From Rothia halotolerans (GTDB lineage Bacteria; Actinomycetota; Actinomycetes; Actinomycetales; Micrococcaceae): 64,000 bases of DNA. The stretch is taken from NCBI RefSeq assembly GCF_004136635.1, contig NZ_NOIU01000002.1:434001-498000 (forward strand). The letters are read 5' to 3'. Below the pieces are notes generated by a model, which searched no databases, was not told the origin of the DNA, and was given only the letters and a program-made list of their open reading frames with translations. Below, one piece after another: positions 54,770 to 64,000 of this stretch; position 1 is the stretch's first letter; each line of letters starts with the position of its first letter. Both the position numbers and the translations under genes were made by a program.

Positions 54770-54781
54770 TAGACTGTGACG
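54770..54781 (+). promoter_or_regulatory. Leaderless promoter of the ABC ATPase gene
   Basis: -10 TAGACT (54770-54775), 6 nt, then GTG 54782. It is divergent from the sufR promoter, about 70 bp away. Confidence 0.5.
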
Positions 54782-55780
54782 GTGCCACAACTGGGAGACG
54801 AGTACGAGAACGAGCCGGACGCGCCGGAACCCGCCCTGCTGATCCGCGACCTGCGCAAGGACTTCACGGCCGGACGCCGCCGCGACCGGCGGCGCGGCCC
54901 CGTCCGCGCGGTGGATGGCATCAGTCTACGCGCCGAGTTCGGCCATGTCACCGCTCTGCTGGGTGCCAACGGAGCCGGCAAGACGACGACGCTGGCCTGC
55001 GCCCAGGGGCTCGAGCGGCCCAGCTCCGGGCTCGTGCGGCTGCTCGGCCGCGACCCCTGGCGGGCCGGTCCCGACCTGCGGGCCAGGGTCGGCATCATGC
55101 TCCAGGACGGCGGCCTCCCCCAGGCCATCCGGCCGGTGCCGCTGCTGCGGCACGTGGCCTCCATGTACCGGCGTCCTGCGGACGTGGACGCCCTGGTCCA
55201 GCGCCTGGGCATCGACGATTTCGACAGGACCTCGATCCGCCGGCTCTCCGGCGGCCAGCGCCAGCGCGTGGCCCTCGCGGCCGCCCTGGTCGGCCGGCCC
55301 CGGGTGCTCTTCCTCGACGAGCCCTCCGCGGGACTGGACCCCCACTCCCGCCGCGTGGTGTTCGAGCTGATCCAGGAGGTGCGCGCCGCCGGCACCTGCA
55401 TCGTACTCACCACCCACCTCATGGACGACGCCGAGCGCCTCGCCGACTACGTGTACATCGTCGAGGGCGGCCGGAACGTGCTGGAGGGCCGCGTCGAGGA
55501 GCTGCTGACGGCAGGCCAGCGGGCCCGCACCCTGCGCTTCACCACCGGCGAGCCGGGCCTGGCGCTGACCGACCTGCTGCCCGAGGGCCTGCGCGCCTCC
55601 CTGCAGCTGCGGGAGCGCCAGAGCGGCTCCTACGAGCTGACCGGCCCCTTGGACATCTCCCACCTCGACCACCTGACCTCCCGGTGGAGCCGCCGCGGCA
55701 TCACGCCCTCCAGCCTCGAGCTGCAGCCGCGCAACCTGGAGGACCTCTTCCTCGAGATCTCCGAAAGGAGCAGCCGATGA
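54782..55780 (+). CDS. ABC transporter ATPase, drug/heme-export type
   Basis: 332 residues. Walker A GANGAGKTT, the Q-loop LQDGGLPQA, signature LSGGQRQR, Walker B VLFLDEPSAGLDP and LTTHLMDDAERL are intact. A C-terminal domain of about 100 residues extends the NBD. It is of the DrrA/CcmA-like export type. The stop overlaps the permease start by ATGA. The order ABC pair-ctaA-ctaB near sufR is common in Actinobacteria. The substrate is unknown; a link to heme handling is inferred from position. Confidence 0.88.
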   Translation: MPQLGDEYENEPDAPEPALLIRDLRKDFTAGRRRDRRRGPVRAVDGISLRAEFGHVTALLGANGAGKTTTLACAQGLERPSSGLVRLLGRDPWRAGPDLRARVGIMLQDGGLPQAIRPVPLLRHVASMYRRPADVDALVQRLGIDDFDRTSIRRLSGGQRQRVALAAALVGRPRVLFLDEPSAGLDPHSRRVVFELIQEVRAAGTCIVLTTHLMDDAERLADYVYIVEGGRNVLEGRVEELLTAGQRARTLRFTTGEPGLALTDLLPEGLRASLQLRERQSGSYELTGPLDISHLDHLTSRWSRRGITPSSLELQPRNLEDLFLEISERSSR

Positions 55781-56574
55781 GCGCCATCGCCCCCCTCCTC
55801 GCCGATCCCGCGGCACGGGAGGACGGGCCCGCCCCCGGGGTGCGCCGCGTCCTCGCCCAGGGCGTCTTCGAGACGCTCGCGATGCTGCGCAACGGCGAAC
55901 AGCTCATGCTGCTGGTCCTGTTCCCGCTGATGGCCCTGCTGGGGCTCGCCTTCACCAGCTTCCTCGACCCGTGGGCCGCGCAGTACGGCGTCTCCCGGGT
56001 CGACGTCGCCATGCCGGGCGTGCTCGCCCTCTGCGCGCTGTCCACCGCCCTGTCGGGCCAGGGCATCGCCACCGGGTTCGACCGCCGCTACGGCGTGCTG
56101 CGCTTCCTCTCCACCACGCCCCTGGGGCGCGGCGGGCTCATCCTCGGCAAGGCGCTGGCGGTGCTGGTGATCGTGGTGCTGCAGTACCTCGTGATGGGGG
56201 CCGCGGGTGCGCTGCTCGGGTGGAGCCCCGGCGTCGTCGGCGTCCTGCTCTCCCTGCCGGCCCTGCTGCTGGGGGTCGCCGCCTTCACCGCGCTGGGACT
56301 GCTGGTGGCCGGCACGATCCGGGCGGAGGCCACCCTCGCGGTGGTGAACACCCTCTGGATCGTGCTCGCGGCCGTGGGCGGCTCCCTCCTGCCCGCCCAC
56401 GCCCTGCCCGGAGCAGGGACCTGGCTGGTGGAGGCGCTTCCCTCCGGGGCCCTGGGCGCGGCGCTGCGGGCCGGGATCCTCGAGCACCAGCTCTCGCTCC
56501 CCCACTGCGCCGTGCTCGCCGTCTGGGCCGTGCTGCTGGGGCTCGCCGCCAGGCGGTACTTCAAGTGGTCATGA
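55777..56574 (+). CDS. ABC-2-type transporter permease
   Basis: 265 residues with six helices, all hydrophobic, without a large soluble domain. The FDRRYGVLRFLSTTPLGRG loop is typical of ABC-2 permeases. AAAGGAG lies 6 nt before ATG 55777. It pairs with the ATPase at 54782-55780. The C-terminal LAARRYFKWS motif is common to this group. Confidence 0.88.
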   Translation: MSAIAPLLADPAAREDGPAPGVRRVLAQGVFETLAMLRNGEQLMLLVLFPLMALLGLAFTSFLDPWAAQYGVSRVDVAMPGVLALCALSTALSGQGIATGFDRRYGVLRFLSTTPLGRGGLILGKALAVLVIVVLQYLVMGAAGALLGWSPGVVGVLLSLPALLLGVAAFTALGLLVAGTIRAEATLAVVNTLWIVLAAVGGSLLPAHALPGAGTWLVEALPSGALGAALRAGILEHQLSLPHCAVLAVWAVLLGLAARRYFKWS

Positions 56575-56613
56575 CCACGCCGGGCCCGCTGTGCGTTTCT
56601 GCTGCGGAGCACG

Positions 56614-56619
56614 GATAAT
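56614..56619 (+). promoter_or_regulatory. Probable -10 of ctaA
   Basis: GATAAT within CACGGATAATGGGA, 42 nt before ATG 56662; no clear -35. Confidence 0.45.
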
Positions 56620-56661
56620 GGGACGGGACCCCCGCGCCGCGATCAACGCAAGGAAGCCAGC

Positions 56662-57744
56662 ATGACCTCGTCCAGAACAGAGCGATCCCCCCGGAGCACC
56701 CCCGAGGAGGGACGTCCCGCCGGAGCCTGGGGGCGGCTCTGGCTCCGCCTCGCCCCGACGCAGATCAACGGCTGGGTGCGCGCGATGGCGCTGGCCACCG
56801 TGCTGGCCAACATCACCCTGATCCTGACCGGCGGCGCCGTGCGCCTCACGCAGTCCGGCCTGGGCTGCCCGACCTGGCCCCGCTGCACCGACGCCTCCTG
56901 GAGCAACGTCCCGGAGATGGGCATCCACGGGTACATCGAGTTCGGCAACCGGCTGCTGACCTTCGTCCTGACGGTGGTCGCGGTGCTGACCTGGCTGGCC
57001 GTCGTGCGGATCCGGGCGCGCCAGCGCGACCTCTTCGTCCTGGCCACCATCCTGGCGCTGGGCATCCCGGTCCAGGCGGTCGTCGGCGGGATCTCCGTGC
57101 ACATGGAGCTCAACCCGTGGGTGGTCGGCATCCACTTCATCCTCTCCGGGATCATGATCGCGCTGGGCTCCATCCTGTACTCGCGGGCCCGCCGGTACTC
57201 CCTCGAGCGCGTCCGGGAGGCCGAGCGCCTGCATGCCGTCGACGCCGCCGACCCGCTGATGCGCCGGCTCGGGATCATCGCCCTCGCGATCGCCGCCTTC
57301 GCCGTCTACATGGGCACGCTCGTGACCGGCACCGGCCCCCACTCCGGCGACGCGGAGAGCGCGCGCCACGCCTTCGACGCCGTCCTGGTCACCCGCATGC
57401 ACTCGGTGCCGGTCTGGATCCTGCTGATCGTCATCGCCGCGATCCTCGTGCTGCGCGCCCGGCGCGGCTGGGCCCCCGGCGTCGCCCGCTCGGCATGGCT
57501 GCTCGTGGCGGTCATGGCCTACCAGGGCGTGGTGGGGTACACGCAGTACTTCAACGGGCTGCCGGGCTGGCTGGTCGAGCTGCACCTGCTGGGCGCCGGG
57601 CTGACCATCTGGGCCGCCGCCGCGCTGTTCGACCGGATGACGGTGCTGGGCACCTCCGCGCTGCGCGAGCGGGCGATCCAGCGGGTCAGCGCACCGGTGG
57701 ACCGGGAGCTGATCGAGGAGGGCGGGCCGGCGGAGAGCGCCTAG
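56662..57744 (+). CDS. ctaA: Heme A synthase CtaA (COX15)
   Basis: 360 residues with eight membrane helices in two four-helix halves. Heme-ligand histidines are seen in MGIHGYIEFGNR, VVGIHFILS, TRMHSVPVW and VELHLLGAG. GGAVRLTQSGLGCPTWPRC is the conserved first loop; its Cys pair is present. It oxidises the methyl group of heme O to formyl, giving heme A for cytochrome aa3. The long N-terminal polar tail is shared with actinobacterial CtaA. Its partner ctaB lies divergently 0.9 kb away. Confidence 0.93.
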   Translation: MTSSRTERSPRSTPEEGRPAGAWGRLWLRLAPTQINGWVRAMALATVLANITLILTGGAVRLTQSGLGCPTWPRCTDASWSNVPEMGIHGYIEFGNRLLTFVLTVVAVLTWLAVVRIRARQRDLFVLATILALGIPVQAVVGGISVHMELNPWVVGIHFILSGIMIALGSILYSRARRYSLERVREAERLHAVDAADPLMRRLGIIALAIAAFAVYMGTLVTGTGPHSGDAESARHAFDAVLVTRMHSVPVWILLIVIAAILVLRARRGWAPGVARSAWLLVAVMAYQGVVGYTQYFNGLPGWLVELHLLGAGLTIWAAAALFDRMTVLGTSALRERAIQRVSAPVDRELIEEGGPAESA

Positions 57745-57768
57745 GGGCTCCCCTCCGGGGCGCCGGTC

Positions 57769-58671
57769 TCAGAGGTCGGCCGCCCACCGGACCATCGCGA
57801 CGGCGGAGGCCAGCGCCTCGACGTCCTCGCGGGCCACCGGCGCCAGCGGCCGCCGGGGCGGGGCGGTGGCCACACCGGTCTCCCGCGCCAGCGCGTGCAG
57901 CCCGGAGATCGGGCGGGCGCGCAACACCGCCTTGTTCAGGCCCGCCAGCGCCGTCCGCAGGCGCTCGACCTCGGGCCCGCCCTTCGCGCCGCCGGCGACG
58001 GCGAAGACCCGCGCGAACTCCCGCGGGAAGAAGGCGATGAGCCCCGAGTGCCAGGCGTCGGCGGGGCAGGCCTCCTCCAGCATCAGCCGCGCGCTCGAGA
58101 GCCCGTGGGCGAGCTCGTGGGCGCGGCGCTCGGCGAGGTAGCCGCGGCGCCGCTCGAAGGCGGCCCGGTCGGCGGCGGTGTCCTTGAAGGCGACCACCGT
58201 CTCCAGCTCGGCCAGGTCCGCGGCGAGCTCCACGGGCAGGTCGAAGCCCGTCGTCGTCGGGTTGTTGTAGACGCACAGGGGCAGCGACGTGGACTGGACC
58301 AGCGTCTCGACCTGGTCGGCGACCTCGGCGCTGGTCAGCGGGATGTAGGAGAGGGCGTTGAGGACGTAGCCGTCCGCGCCCGCGTTCTCCGCGTCCCAGG
58401 CCAGCCGCTGGACCTCGGCGGTGGTCATCGCGGAGATGCCGGCCCCGACCGGCACGCCGGTCCCCTGGGCCGCGGCCACGGCGGTCTCCACGACCTCGCG
58501 GCGCTCCTCGCGGCTGAGGTAGGCGAAGCTCCCCGAGGTCCCGAGCACGACGACGCCGTCGGGCCCCGCCTCGCAGAGCTGGGCCACGTGCGAGAACAGC
58601 TCGGCATGGTCCACGGCCCCGCCGCTGCGCAGCGGGGTGATCGGATAGGCCAGGACGCCGCGGAAGTCCAT
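57769..58671 (-). CDS. DapA-like aldolase/lyase
   Basis: 300 residues of the dihydrodipicolinate-synthase superfamily. The Schiff-base Lys163 is in VVAFKDTAAD, the catalytic Tyr135 in VYNNP, and the GTSGS loop (44-48) replaces the GTTGE of lysine-pathway DapA. It therefore is not the lysine enzyme and may be a sugar-acid lyase or another aldolase. ATG 58671 starts just 7 bp after the ctaB stop, on the same strand, so ctaB-DapA-like may be one transcript. No neighbouring gene suggests its substrate. Confidence 0.85.
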   Translation of the reverse strand: MDFRGVLAYPITPLRSGGAVDHAELFSHVAQLCEAGPDGVVVLGTSGSFAYLSREERREVVETAVAAAQGTGVPVGAGISAMTTAEVQRLAWDAENAGADGYVLNALSYIPLTSAEVADQVETLVQSTSLPLCVYNNPTTTGFDLPVELAADLAELETVVAFKDTAADRAAFERRRGYLAERRAHELAHGLSSARLMLEEACPADAWHSGLIAFFPREFARVFAVAGGAKGGPEVERLRTALAGLNKAVLRARPISGLHALARETGVATAPPRRPLAPVAREDVEALASAVAMVRWAADL

Positions 58672-58678
58672 CCGCGGG

Positions 58679-59686
58679 CTACAGGACCGGCCCGCCGACG
58701 AACGGGTCGAAGGCGAGGGCGATGAACAGCAGGGTCAGGTAGGTGATCGAGGCGTGGAAGACGACCATCGCGGTGCGCGAGGTGGCCTGCTCCTCCAACG
58801 CCAGCCGGTGGAGCCGGTGGCACTGGAAGACGAACCACGCCCCGCTCACCAGCGCGGTGAGCCCGTAGACCCAGCCGGCGCCGCCCACGGGGATGAGCAG
58901 CAGCGAGCAGATGACGGTGGCCCAGGCGTAGAGGACCACCTGCACCGAGACCGCCTTGGGCGAGGCGATCGCCCCCAGCATGGGGATGCCGGCCCGCTGG
59001 TAGTCCTCGGCGTACTTCATGGACAGCGGCCAGTAGTGCGGGGGCGTCCACAGGAAGATGACGAGGAACAGCACCACCGCCGACCAGCTCAGGGCGTTCT
59101 CCACGGCGGCCCAGGCGATGAAGACCGGCATGCAGCCGGCGATCCCGCCCCAGACGATGTTCTGGGCGGTGCGGCGCTTGAGGATGATCGAGTAGAAGAC
59201 GACGTAGAGCAGGATCGCCAGCAGCGCGAGCCCGCCGGAGAGCGGGTTCACGGCGAAGGCGAGGAAGATCACCGAGACGGCGGAGAGGAGCCACGCGAAG
59301 ACGAGCGCCTGGCGGTCCGTCACCTCGCCGGTGACCAGGGGGCGCCGCTCGGTGCGGCGCATCAGGCGGTCCGCCTCGCGGTCGATGTAGCAGTTGAAGG
59401 CTCCGGCGCCTCCGGCGGCCATCGCGCCGCCCAGCATGGTCGCGAGGATCAGCAGCGGGCTCGGCCAGCCGCCGGCCGCGAAGATCATGGTGGGCGCCGT
59501 GGTGACCAGCAGCAGCTCGATCACCTGGGGCTTGGTCAGCAGGAAGTAGGCGCGCGCCTTGCGCCGCAGCCCGATCCTGGGCGCACCGGACCGCGAGGTC
59601 TCGGCGGGCACCGGCTCGGCCTGGGAGTCCGCGCCGCCCGGGTGCGACTCGACCAACGATCCGTGCTCGGTGCCGTGATGCTTCAC
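58679..59686 (-). CDS. ctaB: Protoheme IX farnesyltransferase CtaB
   Basis: 335 residues with nine membrane helices. It adds farnesyl to heme B to give heme O. The Mg-diphosphate motif is [19 protein letters not shown], with a second polar loop [35 protein letters not shown] is the usual family start. GTG 59686 gives a reasonable N-terminus; the frame stays open upstream to 59758, so the true start is uncertain. Confidence 0.92.
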   Translation of the reverse strand: MKHHGTEHGSLVESHPGGADSQAEPVPAETSRSGAPRIGLRRKARAYFLLTKPQVIELLLVTTAPTMIFAAGGWPSPLLILATMLGGAMAAGGAGAFNCYIDREADRLMRRTERRPLVTGEVTDRQALVFAWLLSAVSVIFLAFAVNPLSGGLALLAILLYVVFYSIILKRRTAQNIVWGGIAGCMPVFIAWAAVENALSWSAVVLFLVIFLWTPPHYWPLSMKYAEDYQRAGIPMLGAIASPKAVSVQVVLYAWATVICSLLLIPVGGAGWVYGLTALVSGAWFVFQCHRLHRLALEEQATSRTAMVVFHASITYLTLLFIALAFDPFVGGPVL

Positions 59687-60030
59687 TGAGGATGCCCTTC
59701 GACGATGGGGGTGAGGCTCGCACCTAGGACGCGGCCTCGCGCCGCCTTGGTGGAGCAACTACCAGCATATATCGCTCGCCCGGGCGTGTCCCGGCATCCC
59801 TGGTGAGATTTCCCATGGACCGCCCGGTGTGACGCGGCCCTCCCCGGGAGCGACTCGTCTTTAGCTTTCAGCACAGACGCCTATATCCGCGTGCGGACGT
59901 GCTTTATGGTGAGACATAGGACATGCAGGACGGAGGGCCCGCCAGCGGCGGGCGCCCGTCCCCACGCCGCCCTGCGCCTGCCGCCGGGACCCAGACCTCA
60001 GCACCGTCCCATGGAAGGGGATTGAATTTC
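59687..60030. promoter_or_regulatory. Divergent control region of ctaB and tkt
   Basis: For ctaB a -10-like TATATG lies on the minus strand (59771-59766). For tkt, -10-like TATGGT (59905-59910) precedes an untranslated leader of about 115 nt that contains a 7-bp hairpin GCCCGCC/GGCGGGC (59937-59943 with 59947-59953). The tkt frame is also open from ATG 59923, but the protein fits other transketolases from GTG 60031. No gene is seen here. Confidence 0.5.
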
Positions 60031-62148
60031 GTGCCGGACCTGAACCAGAAGCTCGAATGGACCGATCAGGACAAGCGAGCGGTGGACACCATCCGGGTGC
60101 TCGCCGCCGACGCCGTGGAGAAGGTGGGCAACGGCCACCCGGGCACCGCCATGAGCCTGGCCCCGCTGGCCTACCTGCTGTTCCAGAAGGTGATGCGCCA
60201 CGACCCCACGGATGACCGCTGGGCCGGGCGCGACCGCTTCGTCCTCTCCCCCGGGCACACCTCCCTGACCCTGTACCTCCAGCTGTACCTGTCCGGCTAC
60301 GGCCTCGAGCTGAAGGACATCGAGTCGCTGCGCACCTGGGGCTCGCTGACCCCGGGCCACCCGGAGTACAAGCACACCAAGGGCGTGGAGATCACCACCG
60401 GCCCGCTGGGCCAGGGCCTCGCCTCGTCCGTGGGCTTCGCCTACGCCCAGCGCCGCATGCGCGGGCTGTTCGACCCCGAGGCCCCGGAGGGCTCGAGCCC
60501 CTTCGACCACACGATCTACACCATCGCCTCCGACGGCGACCTCCAGGAGGGCGTGACCAGCGAGGCATCCTCGCTCGCCGGCCACCAGGAGCTCGGCAAC
60601 CTCGTGGTCATCTACGACCAGAACCACATCTCCATCGAGGACGACACCGACGTCGCGTTCACCGAGGACGTCCTGAAGCGCTACGAGGCCTACGGCTGGG
60701 ACGTGCGCCGGGTGGACTGGACCGAGCACCACGGCGAGTACACCGAGGACGTCGAGGCCCTGTACGAGCAGATCGTCGCGGGCAAGAAGGAGACCGGCAA
60801 GCCGACCCTGATCGCGCTGCGCACGATCATCGGCTGGCCCGCCCCGAACAAGCAGAACACCGGCGGCGTGCACGGCTCCAAGCTGGGCGAGGACGAGGTC
60901 AAGGCCGTCAAGGAGTACCTGGGCTTCGACCCGGAGAAGTCCTTCGACGTGGCCCCCGAGGTCATCGAGCACTCCCGCAAGGTCGTGGAGCGCAGCGCCG
61001 CCGAGCGCGAGGAGTGGGAGCGCGGCTTCCACGAGTGGGAGCAGGAGAACCCCGACGCCGCGGCCCTGTACGAGCGCCTGGCCGGCGGACGCCTGCCCGA
61101 GGACTACCGGGACGCCTTCCCCGTCTTCGAGGCCGGCAAGCCCCTGGCGACCCGCGCGGCCAGCGGCGAGGTCCTCAACGCGATCGCCGAGACCTTCCCC
61201 GAGCTGTGGGGCGGCTCCGCCGACCTCGCCGGCTCGAACAACACCACCATCGACGGTGCGGACTCCTTCAACCCCACCGGTCGCAGCACCGGCAAGTTCG
61301 AGGCGAGCCCCTACGGGCGCGTCCTGCACTTCGGCATCCGCGAGCACGCGGCGGCCGCGATCGTCAACGGCATCGTGCTCTCCTCCCCCACCCGGGCCTA
61401 CAGCGGCACGTTCCTGATCTTCAGCGACTACCAGCGCCCGGCGGTCCGCCTCTCGGCGCTCATGGGCGTCCCCTCGATCTACGTGTGGACCCACGACTCG
61501 ATCGGGCTCGGCGAGGACGGCCCCACCCACCAGCCGGTGGAGCAGCTCTCCTCGCTGCGCGCGATCCCGAACCTCGACGTCGTGCGCCCCGCGGACGCCA
61601 ACGAGACCGCCGTGGTGTGGCGGACCATCCTGGAGAACCACGAGAACCCGGCCGGCATCGCCCTGACCCGTCAGGCGGTGGCCACCGTGGCCCGCGAGGA
61701 CCTGCACCCCGAGGCGGAGGGCGAGAAGCTCGCCTCGGCCGAGGGCGCCGCGAAGGGCGGCTACGTGCTCGCCGACGCTCAGGGCGAGCCCGACGTCGTG
61801 CTCATCGCCACCGGCTCCGAGGTGGACCTCGCCCTCGAGGCCCGCGAGGCCCTGAGCGGCGAGGGCGTCTCCGCCCGGGTGGTCTCCATGCCGTGCCGCG
61901 AGTGGTTCGCGCAGCAGTCCGAGGAGTACCGCGAGTCGGTCATCCCCTCCTCGGTCAAGGCCCGCGTCTCGGTCGAGGCCGGCATCGCGATGTCCTGGAA
62001 CGACCTGCTGGGCGACCACGGCCGTGCGGTCTCGCTGGAGCACTTCGGCGCCTCGGCGGACTACAAGAGGCTGTACTCCGAGTTCGGCATCACCGCCGAC
62101 GCCGTGGCGCAGGCCGCGCGCGACTCGATCGCCTCCCTGCGCGGCTGA
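60031..62148 (+). CDS. tkt: Transketolase
   Basis: 705 residues. ThDP is bound by [15 protein letters not shown]...VVIYDQNHI; the substrate site includes [13 protein letters not shown] near the start and [14 protein letters not shown] in the pyrimidine domain, with [11 protein letters not shown]. It moves two-carbon units in the pentose phosphate pathway. The start is GTG 60031, with GGAAGGGG 10 nt upstream. It is the first of tkt-tal-zwf. Confidence 0.97.
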   Translation: MPDLNQKLEWTDQDKRAVDTIRVLAADAVEKVGNGHPGTAMSLAPLAYLLFQKVMRHDPTDDRWAGRDRFVLSPGHTSLTLYLQLYLSGYGLELKDIESLRTWGSLTPGHPEYKHTKGVEITTGPLGQGLASSVGFAYAQRRMRGLFDPEAPEGSSPFDHTIYTIASDGDLQEGVTSEASSLAGHQELGNLVVIYDQNHISIEDDTDVAFTEDVLKRYEAYGWDVRRVDWTEHHGEYTEDVEALYEQIVAGKKETGKPTLIALRTIIGWPAPNKQNTGGVHGSKLGEDEVKAVKEYLGFDPEKSFDVAPEVIEHSRKVVERSAAEREEWERGFHEWEQENPDAAALYERLAGGRLPEDYRDAFPVFEAGKPLATRAASGEVLNAIAETFPELWGGSADLAGSNNTTIDGADSFNPTGRSTGKFEASPYGRVLHFGIREHAAAAIVNGIVLSSPTRAYSGTFLIFSDYQRPAVRLSALMGVPSIYVWTHDSIGLGEDGPTHQPVEQLSSLRAIPNLDVVRPADANETAVVWRTILENHENPAGIALTRQAVATVAREDLHPEAEGEKLASAEGAAKGGYVLADAQGEPDVVLIATGSEVDLALEAREALSGEGVSARVVSMPCREWFAQQSEEYRESVIPSSVKARVSVEAGIAMSWNDLLGDHGRAVSLEHFGASADYKRLYSEFGITADAVAQAARDSIASLRG

Positions 62149-62156
62149 GCCGCCCC

Positions 62157-62193
62157 GGCCCCGGCCGGCTGCTTCCGGCGGCCGGCCGGGGCC
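62157..62193 (+). terminator. Hairpin between tkt and tal
   Basis: Perfect 13-bp inverted repeat (62157-62169 with 62181-62193), 11-nt loop, 8 bp after the tkt stop. It may be a partial terminator or an RNA-processing site within the operon. Confidence 0.6.
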
Positions 62194-62292
62194 CGCGCCT
62201 CCGGCGCCTCCCCAGAGGACGCGCCGCGCGCCCCATCAGACCCTGAATCGGCGGCCCGGCGGGCCGCCGCACCATCCCAAGGAGGATCGCAG

Positions 62293-63393
62293 ATGTCCAC
62301 CCCCACCCAGAAGCTGTCGGAGGCCGGAGTCTCCATCTGGCTCGATGACCTCTCCCGCGAGCGGCTCACCAGCGGCAACCTGCAGGAGCTCATCGACGGC
62401 CGCGACGTCGTCGGCGTGACCACCAACCCGACGATCTTCGCCCAGGCGCTGTCCCAGGGCGAGTCCTACGACCAGCAGATGAAGGAGCTCGCCGCGGCCG
62501 GCAAGGACGTCGAGGAGGCCGTGTTCGCGGTCACCACCGACGACGTGCGCGACGCCTGCGACGTCCTCGCCCCGATCCACGAGGCGACCCAGGGCGTGGA
62601 CGGCAAGGTCTCGATCGAGGTCGACCCCCGGCTCGCCCACGACGCGGAGAAGACCACGGAGATGGCCTCCCGCCTCTCCGAGACCATCGGCCGCGAGAAC
62701 GTGCTGATCAAGATCCCGGCGACCGAGGCGGGACTGGAGCCCATCGCCGCCACGATCGCCGAGGGCATCAGCGTCAACGTCACGCTGATCTTCTCCCTCG
62801 AGCGCTACCGCGCGGTGATCAACGCCTTCATGACCGGCCTGGAGCGCGCCCTCGAGGACGGCAAGGACCTCAGCCGGATCCAGTCCGTGGCGTCCTTCTT
62901 CGTCTCCCGCGTGGACTCCGAGGTCGACAAGCGCCTCGAGGCCATCGGCACCGACGAGGCCCGCGAGCTGAAGAGCCGCGCTGGCCTCGCCAACGCCCGC
63001 CTGGCCTACCAGGTCTACGAGGAGGCCTTCTCCTCGGAGCGCTGGAACCGCCTGGCCGAGGCCGGCGCCAAGCCCCAGCGTCCCCTGTGGGCCTCCACCG
63101 GAACCAAGGACCCGAGCCTGCCGGACACGATGTACGTCACCGGCCTGGTCGCCGAGGGCACGGTCAACACCATGCCGGAGAAGACCCTGGAGGCCACCGC
63201 CGACCACGGCGAGATCACCGGGGACACCATCCGCGGGACCTACGACGAGTCCGAGGCGGTGCTCAACCGGCTCGAGTCGCTGGGCATCTCCTACAACGAG
63301 GTCGTCCAGCAGCTGGAGGCCGAGGGCGTGAAGAAGTTCGAGGACTCCTGGGAGGAGCTCCTGGAGACCGTCACCGCGGCTCTCGGCAAGTAA
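62293..63393 (+). CDS. tal: Transaldolase
   Basis: 366 residues, the long form typical of Actinobacteria. The Schiff-base Lys140 is in [11 protein letters not shown]. Other motifs are TTNPTIF near the start, SVNVTLIFS, and [14 protein letters not shown]. It transfers dihydroxyacetone units and links to transketolase. CAAGGAGGATC precedes ATG 62293. Residues 250-366, with [17 protein letters not shown], complete the barrel. Confidence 0.96.
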   Translation: MSTPTQKLSEAGVSIWLDDLSRERLTSGNLQELIDGRDVVGVTTNPTIFAQALSQGESYDQQMKELAAAGKDVEEAVFAVTTDDVRDACDVLAPIHEATQGVDGKVSIEVDPRLAHDAEKTTEMASRLSETIGRENVLIKIPATEAGLEPIAATIAEGISVNVTLIFSLERYRAVINAFMTGLERALEDGKDLSRIQSVASFFVSRVDSEVDKRLEAIGTDEARELKSRAGLANARLAYQVYEEAFSSERWNRLAEAGAKPQRPLWASTGTKDPSLPDTMYVTGLVAEGTVNTMPEKTLEATADHGEITGDTIRGTYDESEAVLNRLESLGISYNEVVQQLEAEGVKKFEDSWEELLETVTAALGK

Positions 63394-63411
63394 GCCGCCG
63401 ATCCACCCCCG

Positions 63412-63440
63412 CCGCGGGCGCCCCGCTCGGGCGCCCGCGG
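63412..63440 (+). terminator. Hairpin between tal and zwf
   Basis: Perfect 12-bp inverted repeat (63412-63423 with 63429-63440), 5-nt loop, about 48 bp before zwf. Confidence 0.55.
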
Positions 63441-63487
63441 CCGCGTGGGCCGGACCCGGCTCGCGCGGCCGTCGCACTCAACGAAGG

Positions 63488-64000
63488 ATGAGCGTGTCCC
63501 CGACTCACGAATCGAATCCTCTCAGGGATCCCCAAGACAGGCGCCTGACCCGCATCGCCGGCCCCTCCGCCCTGGTGCTGTTCGGCGTCACGGGCGACCT
63601 CGCCCGCAAGAAGTTGCTGCCCGCCATCTACGACCTGATGAACCGCGGCCTGCTGCCGCCGAGCTTCGCCCTCGTTGGGTTCGGCCGGCGCGACTGGTCC
63701 GACGAGGACTTCTCCGCGCAGGTCCGCGACGCCGTCGAGCACCACTCCCGCACCCCCTTCCGCGAGGACGTGTGGAACCAGCTGACCTCGGGCATCCGCT
63801 TCGTCCAGGGCGCCTTCGATGATCCCGAGGCCTTCGGCCGGCTGCGCGAGGTCCTCGCCGAGCTGGACGAGGGGCGCGGCACCAAGGGCAACCACGCCTT
63901 CTACCTCTCGATCCCCCCGAACGCCTTCGAGCAGGTCTGCCAGCAGCTGGCCGACAACGACCTCGCGACCCACGAGCAGACCTCGGGGTGGCGGCGGGTC
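63488..64000 (+). CDS. zwf: Glucose-6-phosphate dehydrogenase, N-terminal part
   Basis: Partial gene cut by the right edge; the first 171 residues are visible. The NADP-binding motif GVTGDLARKKLLP sits at about residue 35, followed by YDLMNRGLLPPSFALVGFGR and FYLSIPPNAF, all typical of Zwf. It makes 6-phosphogluconolactone and NADPH. ATG 63488 or GTG 63494 (GAAGGA 5 nt upstream) is the start. It follows tal after 94 bp and belongs to the pentose-phosphate operon. OpcA and pgl, if present, lie outside. Confidence 0.93.
   Translation, partial: MSVSPTHESNPLRDPQDRRLTRIAGPSALVLFGVTGDLARKKLLPAIYDLMNRGLLPPSFALVGFGRRDWSDEDFSAQVRDAVEHHSRTPFREDVWNQLTSGIRFVQGAFDDPEAFGRLREVLAELDEGRGTKGNHAFYLSIPPNAFEQVCQQLADNDLATHEQTSGWRRV

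Noticed and set aside
59923-60030. N-terminal extension of transketolase from ATG 59923
   Set aside because: The added residues are Pro/Gly/Arg-rich, unlike any transketolase, and a good ribosome site precedes GTG 60031.
60000-62040. Long minus-strand open frame opposite transketolase
   Set aside because: High-GC antisense shadow: composition rich in Val, Gly, Arg and His, no domain, fully inside the tkt gene.

Overview
The window is chromosomal DNA of a high-GC actinobacterium (about 70% G+C by eye). The evidence is two-domain codon bias towards G/C at third positions, RbpA, HelY, a SufR-SufB-SufD-SufC-DUF59 operon, type-2 LeuA, DUF3099 and SURF1 next to an ABC-F gene, and ctaA/ctaB followed by tkt-tal-zwf. 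This gene order points to Micrococcales, probably Micrococcaceae or a close relative; the genus cannot be fixed from the sequence. Many genes appear to be transcribed as leaderless mRNAs, another actinobacterial trait.

Layout. 1-580: tail of a YrdC/Sua5-type gene. 815-10336: an accessory catabolic locus with an FCD-type GntR regulator, a divergent VOC-fold protein, a GntP-family permease, a fused alpha-beta 2-oxoacid dehydrogenase E1, its lipoyl E2, two SDR dehydrogenases and a cyclase-family hydrolase. A repeated 10-bp operator sits at its promoters. 10508-16328 (minus): an importer operon (fused two-domain permease, ATPase, inositol-monophosphatase-family phosphatase, lipoprotein binding protein, UTRA-type GntR). 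16559-22010: a PH-domain membrane protein, an orphan ABC ATPase, leuA with a leucine-rich leader peptide, a second FCD GntR, an Fpg/Nei glycosylase and a DUF2188 protein.

22151-29982: a small membrane protein, tatA and tatC, then a molybdenum-cofactor and formate-dehydrogenase-like block (moaB, moaE, moaA, moaD, DUF6457, fdhD, FdhF/YdeP-like oxidoreductase). 30065-37103: helY, an amidohydrolase-like remnant protein, ppm1, rbpA, an SPFH protein and NfeD. 37230-39781: a CitMHS transporter and a lower-GC patch carrying a RidA-like gene. 39782-48022: a membrane protein, an rRNA/tRNA methyltransferase, a TauE exporter with an orphan ABC ATPase, serB, an SDR, fabG, DUF3099, a small Cys/His protein and SURF1. 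48257-54690 (minus): an ABC-F protein and the suf operon with its repressor. 54782-64000: an ABC pair, ctaA, a DapA-like lyase, ctaB, transketolase, transaldolase and the start of zwf.

How the parts connect. Respiratory-chain maturation (heme A synthesis, SURF1), Fe-S cluster assembly (Suf) and Moco synthesis supply cofactors for oxidases and molybdoenzymes. tkt-tal-zwf are the pentose-phosphate genes. The two accessory loci between 815 and 16328 look like separately regulated substrate uptake and breakdown systems and are the least described part of the window. Coordinates of starts were chosen from ribosome-binding sites or from -10 elements 6-7 nt ahead of the start codon.
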